A stretch of DNA of 64,000 nucleotides from Bradyrhizobiaceae bacterium PARB1. Its GTDB lineage: Bacteria > Pseudomonadota > Alphaproteobacteria > Rhizobiales > Xanthobacteraceae. The position numbers and the translations under genes were made by a program. The notes under the pieces were generated by a model. That model worked only from the letters and a program-made list of their open reading frames with translations. It did no database searches and had not been told where the DNA came from. This document shows positions 9,308 through 20,140 of this stretch, one piece after another. The stretch is from assembly GCA_002256345.1 (NCBI GenBank), contig NKIY01000001.1, forward strand, positions 822,194-886,193. Direction: 5' to 3'. Each line of letters begins with the position of its first letter. The stretch's first letter is position 1.

Positions 9308-9742
9308 ATGACGACGAACATGCGAGGAATGATGATCAGCCATCTGGATCCCAGGCTTCCCCCGATCGCGGTCAAGGCGTCGGAAATCGACTTGTTGTGG
9401 AACGTCGCCGAGCACGGCTCATGTGTCGAGCCGCGGGCTTCCGCATTCCTGAAGAACGAGATCGGACGAGCCGAGATACTTCTGGAGCCGCGGGTGTTGC
9501 GCGGTCTCGTCATGATGAACTGCAGGGTTTCATTCCGCGACGTCGGCTCGTCCGAGGAGATGACGGTCGAACTCGTCTTTCCCGAGGCGGCGAACGAAGC
9601 GGCGGGCAGGATCTCCGTGTTGTCTCCGCTCGGCGCGAGCCTGCTCGGAATGTCCGTGGGACAGGCCATCCAGTTCGCGGACGAACGCGGAGTGCGACGA
9701 ACCATCGTCGTTACGGCCGCCATTCCGCTTTCCCGATCGTGA
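9308..9742 (+). CDS. Second Rnk/GreA-like protein
   Basis: 144 residues from ATG 9308. The C-terminal two thirds align with the Rnk gene at 8242-8673: CRVSFRDVGSSEEMTVELVF, AAGRISVLSPLGASLLGMSV, GQAIQF. The N-terminal helix region (IAVKASEIDLLWNVAEH) is diverged. It likely binds RNA polymerase as Rnk does; a distinct role is implied by the divergence. The frame stays open far upstream but without coding character, so the internal ATG was chosen. Confidence 0.75.
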   Translation: MTTNMRGMMISHLDPRLPPIAVKASEIDLLWNVAEHGSCVEPRASAFLKNEIGRAEILLEPRVLRGLVMMNCRVSFRDVGSSEEMTVELVFPEAANEAAGRISVLSPLGASLLGMSVGQAIQFADERGVRRTIVVTAAIPLSRS

Positions 9743-9810
9743 CCGCATCCGGCGACCGGGCGGCTCGACGTCGCCGCCGGTTGCGCTGCATTTCAATGGA
9801 GTTTCTCAAG

Positions 9811-11238
9811 ATGACCGAACGACAGATACATGGACGCATCACTGGTCCGATCGTGATGATCGGCTTCGGCTCGATAGGCAAGGGCGCGTTGCCGCTCATC
9901 GAGCGCCACTTCGAATACGACAAATCGAGATTCGTGATCGTGGACCCTCAAGCGGACGACGAACTCGCGAAGAAGCACGGCGTGCGGTTCATCAGGAAGG
10001 CCGTCACGAAGGACAACTACGAAGAGGTCCTTACGCCTCTCCTGACTGAGGGCGGCGGTCAGGGTTTCTGCGTGAACCTCTCCGTCGACACCGGCTCCGT
10101 GGATCTCATGCGTCTGACGAGAAGGATCGGTGCCCTCTACATCGATACGGTCGTCGAGCCCTGGGCCGGCTTCTACTCGGACACGAAGAGCACGCCTGCG
10201 CAGCGCACCAACTATGCGCTGCGGGAGACGCTGCTTGCCGCGAAACGCGAAAGTCTCGGCGGAGTGACGGCCGTATCGACGTGCGGTGCCAATCCCGGGA
10301 TGGTATCATGGCTCGCGAAGCGAGCGATGCTCGATCTCGCACACGATCTGACGTTCGACCTGCGGCTGCCCGAAAGCCGCGAGGATTGGGCAAGGCTGGC
10401 ACGCAGGCTCGGCGTCAAGGGAATCCAGATAGCCGAACGGGACACCCAACGCTCAAACAAGCCGAAACCCGCGAACGTCTTCGTCAACACCTGGTCCGTG
10501 GAGGGATTCGTGTCGGAGAGCCTGCAGCCCGCCGAACTGGGCTGGGGCACGCATGAGAGATGGAGGCCTCGGGAGGCCCGGACGCACGAGACCGGTTGCC
10601 GCTCGGCGATCTATCTCCTCCGCCCGGGTGCCGCGACGAAGGTACGCTCCTGGTGTCCGACACCGGGGGCCCAACACGGTCTTCTCATCACGCACAACGA
10701 GGCGATCTCGCTGTCGGACTATTTCACCGTGAGGGAGAACGGCGCGGTCGTCTACCGACCGACATGCCACTATGCCTATCATCCCGCCGACGACGCCATG
10801 CTGTCCGTAGGAGAACTGCTGGGCGCGGAGGGGCGGATGCAGGGAGCGTCGCGCATTCTGGACGAGACCGAGATTGTCGACGGTATCGACGAACTCGGCG
10901 TGCTCGTCTATGGGCACGCCAACAATGCGTATTGGTACGGGTCGCAGCTCTCGATCGACGATGCGCGCAGACTGGCGCCCTACCAGAACGCGACAGGACT
11001 TCAGGTCACTTCGGCGGTGATCGCCGGCATGGTTTGGGCGCTGGAGAATCCGACCGCCGGCATCGTCGAAGCGGACGAGATGCATTTCGACCGCTGTCTG
11101 CAGATCCAGAAGCCGTATCTGGGAAAGCTGCGGGGATACTATACCGACTGGCACCCTCTGGCTGGCCGACCCGGCATCTTCGACGACGACGTGGATACCG
11201 CGGACCCGTGGCAGTTCAGGAACGTGCTGGTCAGATGA
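9811..11238 (+). CDS. hss: Homospermidine synthase
   Basis: 475 residues from ATG 9811, which has GGAG 8 bases upstream. The NAD-binding start IVMIGFGSIGKGALPLIERH, VNLSVDTGSVDLM, YIDTVVEPWAGFY, STCGANPGMVSWLAK and the HANNAYWYGSQL segment are those of bacterial homospermidine synthase, which joins two putrescines (or spermidine plus putrescine) to sym-homospermidine in the cytoplasm. Homospermidine is a main polyamine of rhizobia. It is followed 101 bases later by hpnE. Confidence 0.95.
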   Translation: MTERQIHGRITGPIVMIGFGSIGKGALPLIERHFEYDKSRFVIVDPQADDELAKKHGVRFIRKAVTKDNYEEVLTPLLTEGGGQGFCVNLSVDTGSVDLMRLTRRIGALYIDTVVEPWAGFYSDTKSTPAQRTNYALRETLLAAKRESLGGVTAVSTCGANPGMVSWLAKRAMLDLAHDLTFDLRLPESREDWARLARRLGVKGIQIAERDTQRSNKPKPANVFVNTWSVEGFVSESLQPAELGWGTHERWRPREARTHETGCRSAIYLLRPGAATKVRSWCPTPGAQHGLLITHNEAISLSDYFTVRENGAVVYRPTCHYAYHPADDAMLSVGELLGAEGRMQGASRILDETEIVDGIDELGVLVYGHANNAYWYGSQLSIDDARRLAPYQNATGLQVTSAVIAGMVWALENPTAGIVEADEMHFDRCLQIQKPYLGKLRGYYTDWHPLAGRPGIFDDDVDTADPWQFRNVLVR

Positions 11239-11339
11239 CGATGCCTGCATCGATCCGACGGCTACGCTACGGCCGCAGTTTTCGTCCTCGAGGAAAAGCG
11301 GCCGCACGAAGGCGGCCGGGCAACCCGGAGGAATGAGAG

Positions 11340-12590
11340 GTGTCGGGGATCGCCCATGTGATCGGTGCAGGTTTGGCGGGGCTCGCCGCCGCCCTGCGTC
11401 TGTCGGAGAACGACTACGCGGTGCATGTCCACGAAGCGACGATGCAGGCCGGCGGTCGATGCCGCTCCTATTTCGACCCGAAGCTGGAGATGGAAATCGA
11501 CAATGGAAACCATCTGATCCTGTCAGGAAACGTCGACGTTCTTGCTTACGCGCGATCCATCGGATCTCTCGACGGTCTTGTCGGCCCCGACACCGCCAGA
11601 CTGCCGTTCGTCGAGCTGGGATCGGGGAAACGCTGGACCATCGATCTTGGACGGGGGCGCCTTCCGACGTGGATCTTCGACAGACGCCGGCGCGTGCCCG
11701 ATACCCGCATCGCCGAATATCTTCGGCTTTATCCGCTCGTCGCCAACCGCGAGGACCGGCGCGTCGGGGACGTCGTGCGTTGCACTGGGCCGCTTCATGA
11801 TCGATTGCTCCACCCGTTTCTTCTCGCCGCACTCAACGTCGATCCCGAAGAGGGCTCCGCCAAACTGGCAGGAAGCATTCTGAGGGAAAGCATCGTCGCG
11901 GGAGGCGTAGCGTGCCGCCCGCTGGTTGCGCGACCCGGGCTCGGCCGCGTCCTGGTGGACCCCGCCGTCGCGACGTTGAAGCGCCGCGGAGCGGTCATCA
12001 GCTACGGGCATGCTCTGAGGGCCTGTGGTTTTCGGGACAGCCGGGTCGCAGGCCTGGTTTTCGCGGACGGGAATGTCGCCGTGGGCCGGACCGACGTCGT
12101 CGTCATGGCCACGCCGCCCTGGGTCGTCGCGCCTCTGATTCCCGATCTCCGCGCGCCCGACGAATTCCGCACGATCGTCAGCGCTCATTTCAAGATCGCT
12201 CCCACGGCCGGGCAATCACCGGTCGTCGGGGTCATCGGAGGACTGGTCGAGTGGCTGGTGACGTACGACGATCGGTTGTCGGTCACGGTCAGCAACGGCG
12301 ACCGTCTGAACGGGATGCCCCGGGATGTTCTGGCAGCCGCGCTTTGGGACGAGGTTCGGCGGATCTGCGGAATCGACGCGGCTCTCCCGCCCTGGCAGAT
12401 CGTCCGCGAACGTCGCGCGACCTTCGCGGCCGTTCCGGAGCAGAACTCTCGACGTCCCGGGACCCGCACGGCTTTCGGCAATCTCTTTCTGGCGGGAGAC
12501 TGGACGGATACGGGCCTGCCAGCCACGATCGAAGGTGCCGTCCGCTCCGGCCATCGTGCCGCCGACATGGCTCTGGGGCCGCCCGCTTAG
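11340..12590 (+). CDS. hpnE: Hydroxysqualene dehydroxylase HpnE (FAD-dependent)
   Basis: 416 residues from GTG 11340, with GGAGGAATGAGAG just before it. The FAD dinucleotide fold is at the N terminus (HVIGAGLAGLAAALRLSEND), followed by GGRCRSYFD, IDNGNHLILSGN, LLAALNVDPEEGSAKLAG, and the C-terminal NLFLAGDWTDTGLPATIEGA. HpnE reduces hydroxysqualene to squalene for hopanoid synthesis. In this group hpnE normally sits in hpnCDE beside shc; here it stands alone behind homospermidine synthase, so it may be a second copy or have changed substrate. Confidence 0.85.
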   Translation: MSGIAHVIGAGLAGLAAALRLSENDYAVHVHEATMQAGGRCRSYFDPKLEMEIDNGNHLILSGNVDVLAYARSIGSLDGLVGPDTARLPFVELGSGKRWTIDLGRGRLPTWIFDRRRRVPDTRIAEYLRLYPLVANREDRRVGDVVRCTGPLHDRLLHPFLLAALNVDPEEGSAKLAGSILRESIVAGGVACRPLVARPGLGRVLVDPAVATLKRRGAVISYGHALRACGFRDSRVAGLVFADGNVAVGRTDVVVMATPPWVVAPLIPDLRAPDEFRTIVSAHFKIAPTAGQSPVVGVIGGLVEWLVTYDDRLSVTVSNGDRLNGMPRDVLAAALWDEVRRICGIDAALPPWQIVRERRATFAAVPEQNSRRPGTRTAFGNLFLAGDWTDTGLPATIEGAVRSGHRAADMALGPPA

Positions 12591-12685
12591 AAGACGATGC
12601 CGAGATCCGCGTTCACGCAACCGTCGCCCGACCTTGTGCCGGCGGCGGCCCGGGCAGGCACCCGTGTCGCCGGTCGGCGCTGGCG

Positions 12686-14481
<1,796 letters not shown>

Positions 14482-14841
14482 ATGACAACGTCCGCCATGT
14501 CCGACTACGACGATATCCACGCGAATTCCCTACTTGCCAGCACCTTCAGCCACCCGCGGGAAGTTCTCGCCAATCCTGTTTTGGATGTCCTGCAGAAGCG
14601 ATGCATCCTCGCCACTTGGGCTTCGGACGCATTCGCTGTCGAGGGCAAGCCGTGGCTTCGCCAGATCCCCGGCTCCGACCGTCAAGTGCGCATTGGCGAC
14701 GTCCTCGCGGCTCTGCGGACCCTCGACGGAGGTGACGGCCCTCCGCCGCGCCGCGGTGGCGCGATCCATTTCACCCGGAAGCGAAAGGTCGGCCAGACGG
14801 CCTACGAACGAAAACGCCAGATGATCGCCGTCCACCCGTGA
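14482..14841 (+). CDS. Conserved hypothetical protein, FSHPREV...WASDA family
   Basis: 119 residues from ATG 14482 with AAAGGAGG upstream. The block FSHPREVLANPVLDVLQKRC, then ILATWASDAFAV, then RIGDVLAALRTLD is shared with the protein at 53062-53610 (HPRDV, KRALLSSWASDASAI, SIDEILDALCALD), so the window has two members of one family. The C terminus is basic (HFTRKRKVGQTAYERKR). Soluble, no catalytic motif seen. The function is unknown to me. Confidence 0.65.
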   Translation: MTTSAMSDYDDIHANSLLASTFSHPREVLANPVLDVLQKRCILATWASDAFAVEGKPWLRQIPGSDRQVRIGDVLAALRTLDGGDGPPPRRGGAIHFTRKRKVGQTAYERKRQMIAVHP

Positions 14842-15085
14842 CGTCTGGACAATAGGTGACCGCTCACGCGCACGGACCTTCAGCAGCGGCCTGTGCCCGG
14901 CGGCAACGCGGTCCGTTCGGATCGCGTTGCCGTTTGCTTCTGCGCGGTTTGGCTGTCTACGCATGCCGTATGGTGGGTCTCATCGCACGGGACACCGATG
15001 AGTGACACAGTTCACCGACAGCTCCGTCGGAAGCTTATGCTCGAGCGGTGGCTTCTGTGTGCCGTCCAGGCATGCCGGATGCCGG

Positions 15086-15322
15086 CTAGATTTCAGGCTG
15101 TCGGGTCGAAAACCGTCGCTCTCGGCGGGCTCGCATCCATGGCGCGATCCACCACGCGATCGGATATGCCAGGGCGAAACTGAGGACGACGACTAACGGA
15201 ATGAAATATTTCGAATGTTCGGCCAGCGGGCGCACCAACAAGACGATGATAATGCCAGCGCCGAAGAGGACGGCGTTGGTCAACCCGAAGACCAGCCACG
15301 ATAGTCGCGTTCGCGTTTCCAT
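15086..15322 (-). CDS. Small two-helix membrane protein
   Basis: 78 residues. Two hydrophobic helices (LVFGLTNAVLFGAGIIIVLL and FIPLVVVLSFALAYPIAWWI) are joined by a short polar loop and followed by a basic tail (MRARRERRF), giving an N-in, C-in arrangement. No family assigned. Confidence 0.55.
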   Translation of the reverse strand: METRTRLSWLVFGLTNAVLFGAGIIIVLLVRPLAEHSKYFIPLVVVLSFALAYPIAWWIAPWMRARRERRFSTRQPEI

Positions 15323-15523
15323 CAGATGACCATAAGCGCCGCATGTGCAGACGGACGGTCAGTTCTTGCCAAAAATCAAGCGCGCCGAAAAATCTTGGGC
15401 TTTCGTTCACCTGGCTGTAGCTCAATAGAAGTGTGGGATACGATAACGGAAGGCGCCGTCGGGCATCCAAGCGCGGCTGGAGCCTGATTCACGAATCCGC
15501 GAGATCCTGCACCTTCCGTCGTC

Positions 15524-16259
15524 TTACAGGCGTTCGGCGATCGACAGGGCGTTTCCCAGCGCCGCGCCTGCCGCGGTGTTGTCGAAAATACACCATTTGG
15601 AAACTGGGGCTCCGACCCAGTTGTTCGGCGATGCGATCGAGCGCTGCCTCGTCGTAGTCGGAGTAGTACGTCCTCGGCGCGCCGTGCAGACGGTAGTACA
15701 TCAAGCCGTCCCATCCTCCGGGCTCGCCGTCGCCGTGAAGCACGGGGTGGGCGGCCACGCGGGCCACACGCAGGCGTTTGAGTAGCCCGTCTGCATCCGG
15801 GGTGAACCAGCTTGCATGGCGGGGTTCGACGACGACAGCAGCGGCAAGAACCGAGCAAGCGTGTCCGAAGAACCCTCTCGCGATGTCGGCGTCGAAAGCC
15901 AGTTTTGGCGGTAGTTGCACAAGCACGGCCTCAAGCTTCCCAGACAGGCCTGCTACCTCTTCGGCAAAAGCCCGAAAAAGGGTTTCGGCATCGACTAGAC
16001 CCCGATCGTGCGTGATGGCCTTGGGGACCTTCACGGAAAACCTGAAATCAGGTTTTACGGTCCGTGCCCATCTCTCGTAAGTTGCCCGTCGATGAGATCG
16101 CGAAAACGAGGAGTTGATCTCCACGGCCGAAAGGCGTGATGCGTAGCGTTCCAGGTGGCTGCCCTCCGACGGGAAGGGGCCTGCGCGCGATGCCGGGACG
16201 GACCAGCCGGCCGTTCCCACATGTCGTGCCGCGCGCACCATCTTCCTCCACCCCATCAT
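15524..16259 (-). pseudogene. DUF72 (YecE-like) protein with a C-terminal frameshift
   Basis: From ATG 16259 the frame gives a clear DUF72 protein: HVGTAGWSVP, SHLERYASRLSAVEINSSFS, RFSVKVPKAITHDRGLVD, MYYRLHGAPRTYYSDYDE. At about 15,600 the family continues in another register: WCIFDNTAAGAALGNALSIA, ending at TAA 15524-15526. The original frame instead reads an arginine-rich tail to 15489. One missing or extra base therefore replaces the last 25-30 residues. It could be a sequencing error; otherwise the protein has lost a conserved C-terminal strand and helix. Confidence 0.7.
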
Positions 16260-16276
16260 TGTCCCGCCAAAAAAAC

Positions 16277-16294
16277 GGCCCGCCGAAGCGGGCC
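16277..16294 (-). terminator. Rho-independent terminator of the 16303-16905 gene
   Basis: Read on the minus strand: GGCCCGC, loop TTCG, GCGGGCC, then G and seven T. It sits 9 bases after the stop of the general-stress-like gene. Confidence 0.85.
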
Positions 16295-16302
16295 ATCGTG
16301 GC

Positions 16303-16905
16303 TCAGCGGTACAAAGTCCGTTCCTTTCGGACCTCTTCGGCGTCGTACGGCTGGCCGGCCGGATCGTACCCGGTCCATCCGTTCTTCTGCCAAGCGGCGC
16401 TGCGGTCGCGGAGGTTCACCGAGGAGGTGTCCAGCACGGCTTCCAGACGAGCCTTGTCGCCGTCCGCGACCTTGGCGGTCACTAGCGAGCCACCGCGGCG
16501 TACGCCTTCCGCATAGAGCGGAGCTTCGTCCTTCGAGACGCCGGCTTCCGTCAGCGCGCCGACGAGGCCGCCGGTTGCCGCGCCCGCGGCGGCGCCGACC
16601 GCGGTCGCCGCCAGCCAGCCGGCCGCCACGACGGGTCCGAGACCGGGGATGGCAAGCAGGCCGAGGCCGGCGAGCAGACCAGCCGCGCCGCCGATTCCGG
16701 CACCGACGCCAGCGCCGGTACCTGCCGCTTCGGCACGGTCGTCGACGCCGTCGCCGTCACGGTCCTTCTTGCCGTCGAACCAGCCGTCGGAGTTGTTCGC
16801 GACGATGCTGATGTCGGAATGGGGAACGCCGGCGGCCTCGAGCTTCGTCACGGCGGCCTGGGCGTCGGAGTAGTTGTCGTACAGACGGGAAATGGTCGTT
16901 GTCAT
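16303..16905 (-). CDS. YflT/GspM-type general stress protein with glycine-zipper core
   Basis: 200 residues. The N terminus MTTTISRLYDNYSDAQAAVTKL and PHSDISIVANN is the general stress protein 17M-like domain. It is followed by a DRDGDGVDD acidic turn and a long Gly/Ala-rich hydrophobic stretch (about 60-125) typical of glycine-zipper membrane segments, then a conserved tail with EAPLYAEGVRRGG. Probably an envelope-associated stress protein. It lies 12 bases after the PepSY-like gene in the same direction and ends at its own terminator. Confidence 0.75.
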   Translation of the reverse strand: MTTTISRLYDNYSDAQAAVTKLEAAGVPHSDISIVANNSDGWFDGKKDRDGDGVDDRAEAAGTGAGVGAGIGGAAGLLAGLGLLAIPGLGPVVAAGWLAATAVGAAAGAATGGLVGALTEAGVSKDEAPLYAEGVRRGGSLVTAKVADGDKARLEAVLDTSSVNLRDRSAAWQKNGWTGYDPAGQPYDAEEVRKERTLYR

Positions 16906-16917
16906 GTTGTTTCTCCC

Positions 16918-17235
16918 TTACTTGGCCGCGTTGACGTTGCCCTGAAAATCGACGCTGATGCCGGTAGTCATGCCACCCTTGGAGGCCTTGCCGCGCCAGA
17001 CGCCGTTATCGTCCTTTTTCAGCTCCGTCACATTGCTGTACCCGGCCTTCTCGATGGCCGACTTGGCCTGGCCTTCGGTGAACGAATTGCGACCGGCGAC
17101 CGGTGCATTGGAGTTTTTCTGCTCGGTATTGACGGCGCCGTTGTTAGGTCCGTCCTTGGCCGGCGGGTTCTGCGCGAAAGCGGCTCCGGAAACGAATAGG
17201 GCGCCGGCTACGATGAGATTGGAGATCGGTTTCAT
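16918..17235 (-). CDS. Exported PepSY-like small protein
   Basis: 105 residues from ATG 17235; the open frame extends upstream but only this start gives a signal peptide (MKPISNLIVAGALFVSGAAF, cleavage near AFA-QN). The mature domain SFTEGQAKSAIEKAGYSNV, LKKDDNGVWRGKA, ISVDFQGNV resembles PepSY-type folds. Periplasmic. First gene of a two-gene unit with the YflT-like gene. Confidence 0.7.
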   Translation of the reverse strand: MKPISNLIVAGALFVSGAAFAQNPPAKDGPNNGAVNTEQKNSNAPVAGRNSFTEGQAKSAIEKAGYSNVTELKKDDNGVWRGKASKGGMTTGISVDFQGNVNAAK

Positions 17236-17352
17236 GCAAATCCTCACAGGTTGGTGACGGGCTCTTCCAACATCTTTGAAACCGCGCGGTTCCAGTCCTT
17301 TAAGTTTGAAGCATATGATCTTTGCTAAGCGGCGAACAAACCAAAAGGCCGT

Positions 17353-17377
17353 GGAACGAGCGCGCGACGTGAACATT
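17353..17377 (+). promoter_or_regulatory. EcfG-type promoter, GGAAC-N16-CATT
   Basis: GGAAC at 17353-17357, 16 bases, CATT at 17374-17377; the predicted start of transcription is about 42 bases before ATG 17429. The shape matches the alphaproteobacterial general stress sigma (GGAAC-N16/17-CGTT, or GGAAC-N18-TT). Confidence 0.65.
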
Positions 17378-17428
17378 GCACCGTCGCCCGACACCATTGG
17401 CCGGCCTTCCGGCCTCTTAAGAGGTTCC

Positions 17429-17653
17429 ATGACCGACGATCAGACCCCTTCCGTGACCGAACAACTGTCTGACGTCACCTCGACCGTGACAGAGACCGTG
17501 AAGTCCGCCGCGAGCACCATAAAAGGCGCGATCGAGGAGGGCCGGAAGCCCGGCAACTCGCTCGACACTTTGAGCAAGATCGTGCGCCAGGCGCCCCTCG
17601 CGGCAATGGTCGTCGCATTTTTGGTCGGGCGAGCCTCGAAGAGGCGCTGGTGA
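17429..17653 (+). CDS. Small ElaB/DUF883-like membrane-anchored protein
   Basis: 74 residues from ATG 17429. A polar helical region (VTEQLSDVTSTVTETVKSAA) is followed by a C-terminal hydrophobic anchor (APLAAMVVAFLVGRA) ending in SKRRW. This layout is like ElaB/DUF883 proteins, which bind ribosomes at the inner membrane in stationary phase, but direct homology is weak. The stress-type promoter just upstream fits. Confidence 0.6.
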   Translation: MTDDQTPSVTEQLSDVTSTVTETVKSAASTIKGAIEEGRKPGNSLDTLSKIVRQAPLAAMVVAFLVGRASKRRW

Positions 17654-17975
17654 TGCTCGCTGAGCTCGACCGCACTAGGCACGCTTTCGAACGCTACCTT
17701 CATCGTGCAGAGGAGCCGGTGCGAACAAAGACGATCTCATACGTCTTTGCAATCGGGCCTCTCGCAAGCCGATTGTTTGTCGCAATCATCTCATCGGCAT
17801 CTCGCGTTGGAATTGCGCCGGCAGCAACCGTCGCATCGTTGCCCACGCGCAGGGGCGTGGCGCGCGGCGGCTCCGCCGTGTCGGCAATCGTCATTGGGTC
17901 GTCCCTCATGGGATCGGCATGGGTGTGGCGACGTAATTCACGGCTCAGCTTAGTGTGACCCTGGAGGAGTTGCGG
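17654..17975. other. Intergenic region without a supported gene
   Basis: About 320 bases before the permease gene. Opposing frames (17650-17958 plus, 17700-18008 minus) are open, but neither has a ribosome site, a convincing composition or a family match. Confidence 0.4.
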
Positions 17976-19958
17976 ATGCGTATCGATCCTCCAATTCCTA
18001 GCGAACATCTCGATACGAACCGAGAGGCCGGAGGTCTTGTTGCCGCTGTGGCAAGCGCGATCCTTGCGGCGATGATTATCACTGCACTATATTTCGGGCG
18101 GCAAATCTTCGTGCCGATGGCGTTGGCCATTCTGCTGACATTCGTGCTGGCGCCCGCGGTGCACGCCCTGCAGCATATCCGGGTTCCGCGGAGCCTCGCC
18201 GTCGTAGGCGTTGTCCTCTGCGCGTTCGCCTGCATCCTTGGTTTGGCGAGCTTGTTCGCGGCCCAATTGAGCGATCTCGCCGGCGAGCTTCCCAAGTACC
18301 AAACTACCATAAGTCAGAAGATCAACTCGCTGCGGAGCACGACGGCCGGACGAGGGACGCTTGAACGCGCATCCGACATGCTCAAAGATCTAAGCAAAGA
18401 GCTGGACAGGCCGGGGCCTGCGGTTCGCGGGTCTGCCTCAGGGCAGGTCTCCCTGACGCCGTCCGGAGCGGTGACGCCGGTGCCGGTCGAAGTCCGGCAG
18501 CCCGATCCCACCGCGCTCGAAAATCTCCGAACAGTCTTGTCGCCCCTGATCCACCCGTTGGCGACCACAGGGATCATCGTGATCTTTGTGATCTTCATTC
18601 TGATGCAAAGGGAAGACCTCCGCAACCGACTGATTCGATTGGCCGGCGCACACGACTTGCAGCGCACGACCGCCGCTCTCGACGACGCCGCCGCGCGTCT
18701 GAGCCGGCTGTTTCTCACGCAGATCGCCGTCAACGGAGCGTTTGGTACCGTGATCGGTTTGGGACTGTGGGCTATCGGCATCCCCAGCCCGGTTCTTTGG
18801 GGTATACTGGCTGCCGTACTGCGGTTCGTGCCGTACGTCGGCGCCGTGATCGCGGCGGCTTTTCCCTTGATTCTCGCCGTCGCCGTCGACCCGGGATGGT
18901 CGCTCCTGCTTTGGACGGCGGCGCTCTTTCTTCTCGTCGAGCCGCTCGTCGGGCACGTTATCGAACCGCTTGTCTACGGGCGAAGCACCGGCCTTTCGCC
19001 CGTCGCCGTCGTCGTCGCCGCTACGTTCTGGACCGCGCTATGGGGGCCGATCGGCCTTGTCCTCGCTACCCCGCTTACTGTGTGTCTCGTCGTCCTCGGC
19101 CGTCACGTAGAAAAGCTGCAATTTCTGGACGTCATGTTCGGCGACAGACCGGCCCTGACGCCGCCGGAAATCTTCTACCAACGCATGCTCGCCGGAGACC
19201 CCATAGAAGCAGCCGAAAAGGCCGAGCAATTCCTCAAGGAGCGCTCGCTGGTTTCGTATTACGATCAGGTTGCCATCCCGGGGTTGCGCCTGGCACAGAA
19301 CGACTCCGACCGCGGCGCGCTGCAGCTTGAGCGGCAGGCGAAACTGCGGGATTCCGTCCTGGAGTTTGCGTCGAACCTGGCCGAAATCGACGAAGAGGAG
19401 GAGGACGACGTCCCGACGTTGGACGCCGAGGCCGCGACCGCGGTGGATCGAAGTCCGGACCGAGACCACGCGGAGCGCATGCCTGTTCTCAAACGGGAGG
19501 ATCTGGCGCCAGAATGGCGCGGAGACCCTGCGGTTCTATGCATGGCGGGTCGGTCCTTGATCGACGAAGCCGCGGCCGTCGCGATTGCGCACCTCCTAGA
19601 GGTGCATGGGATCGCCGCGAAGGTCGAGCCCTCGGAGTTGCTCACCAACGCCAACATCGTGCGATTGCAGCCAGATGACGTGCGGGTCGTCTGCCTCGTT
19701 CATATGGGTGAAGAAGTGGCGTCGCACACCCGCTTCGCGATCAGGCGGCTGAAGCGAAGGATGCCGAAGGCGCGGATCATGCTCTGTTGGTGGTCGGGTC
19801 GGATCGATGAAGAGACCGCGGAGCGACGTCGTCTGGAGGCGAGGGCGGACCTCGTTGTAACGTCCCCCGGTCACGCGCTTGCGAGACTGCTCGACGCAGC
19901 CGCGTCGGTCCCGATCACCACCAACTCCGAAAGCAAGCCGGCAAGGATCGCGAAGTGA
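17976..19958 (+). CDS. AI-2E/PerM family permease with a long C-terminal domain
   Basis: 660 residues from ATG 17976, which has GGAGGAG six bases upstream. Residues about 20-380 form the AI-2E transporter (PerM/YdiK-like) membrane part: YFGRQIFVPMALAILLTFV, GTVIGLGLWAIGIPSPVLWG, LPYVGAVIAAAFPLI-like and VIEPLVYGRSTGLSPVAVVV. Family members usually stop near 350-380; here about 280 more residues follow, with an acidic linker (EIDEEEEDD) and a Rossmann-like domain (VLCMAGRSLIDEAAAVAI, VCLVHMGEEV). The substrate is unknown; such permeases are often ion or organic-anion exporters. Confidence 0.85.
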   Translation: MRIDPPIPSEHLDTNREAGGLVAAVASAILAAMIITALYFGRQIFVPMALAILLTFVLAPAVHALQHIRVPRSLAVVGVVLCAFACILGLASLFAAQLSDLAGELPKYQTTISQKINSLRSTTAGRGTLERASDMLKDLSKELDRPGPAVRGSASGQVSLTPSGAVTPVPVEVRQPDPTALENLRTVLSPLIHPLATTGIIVIFVIFILMQREDLRNRLIRLAGAHDLQRTTAALDDAAARLSRLFLTQIAVNGAFGTVIGLGLWAIGIPSPVLWGILAAVLRFVPYVGAVIAAAFPLILAVAVDPGWSLLLWTAALFLLVEPLVGHVIEPLVYGRSTGLSPVAVVVAATFWTALWGPIGLVLATPLTVCLVVLGRHVEKLQFLDVMFGDRPALTPPEIFYQRMLAGDPIEAAEKAEQFLKERSLVSYYDQVAIPGLRLAQNDSDRGALQLERQAKLRDSVLEFASNLAEIDEEEEDDVPTLDAEAATAVDRSPDRDHAERMPVLKREDLAPEWRGDPAVLCMAGRSLIDEAAAVAIAHLLEVHGIAAKVEPSELLTNANIVRLQPDDVRVVCLVHMGEEVASHTRFAIRRLKRRMPKARIMLCWWSGRIDEETAERRRLEARADLVVTSPGHALARLLDAAASVPITTNSESKPARIAK

Positions 19959-20056
19959 ACGGAATCGCAGATGTAGGATGCGATAAGTGCCGCGCGATCG
20001 TTCTACTCGGTGGGGAGAGCCTCCGCATCGGACGAGGGAGGAACAGTCTCCGAAAC

Positions 20057-20098
20057 GCACCGGCGCTCCGCCGGTGCGGCGATCGGGGCTAACGCCCC
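20057..20098. terminator. Two adjacent hairpins after the permease gene
   Basis: GCACCGGCG-CTC-CGCCGGTGC (20057-20077) and GGGGC-TAAC-GCCCC (about 20085-20098), about 100 bases after the permease stop and before the convergent 75-residue gene. Likely terminators; no T-run is seen. Confidence 0.5.
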
Positions 20099-20140
20099 AT
20101 AGGACGCGTCGTGCTGAAACGCCTTTCTTGAAGGCGTAGC

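Noticed and set aside
17267-17291. GGAAC-like box before the PepSY-like gene
   Set aside because: The TT falls 16 instead of 18 bases from GGAAC, so it was not counted among stress promoters.
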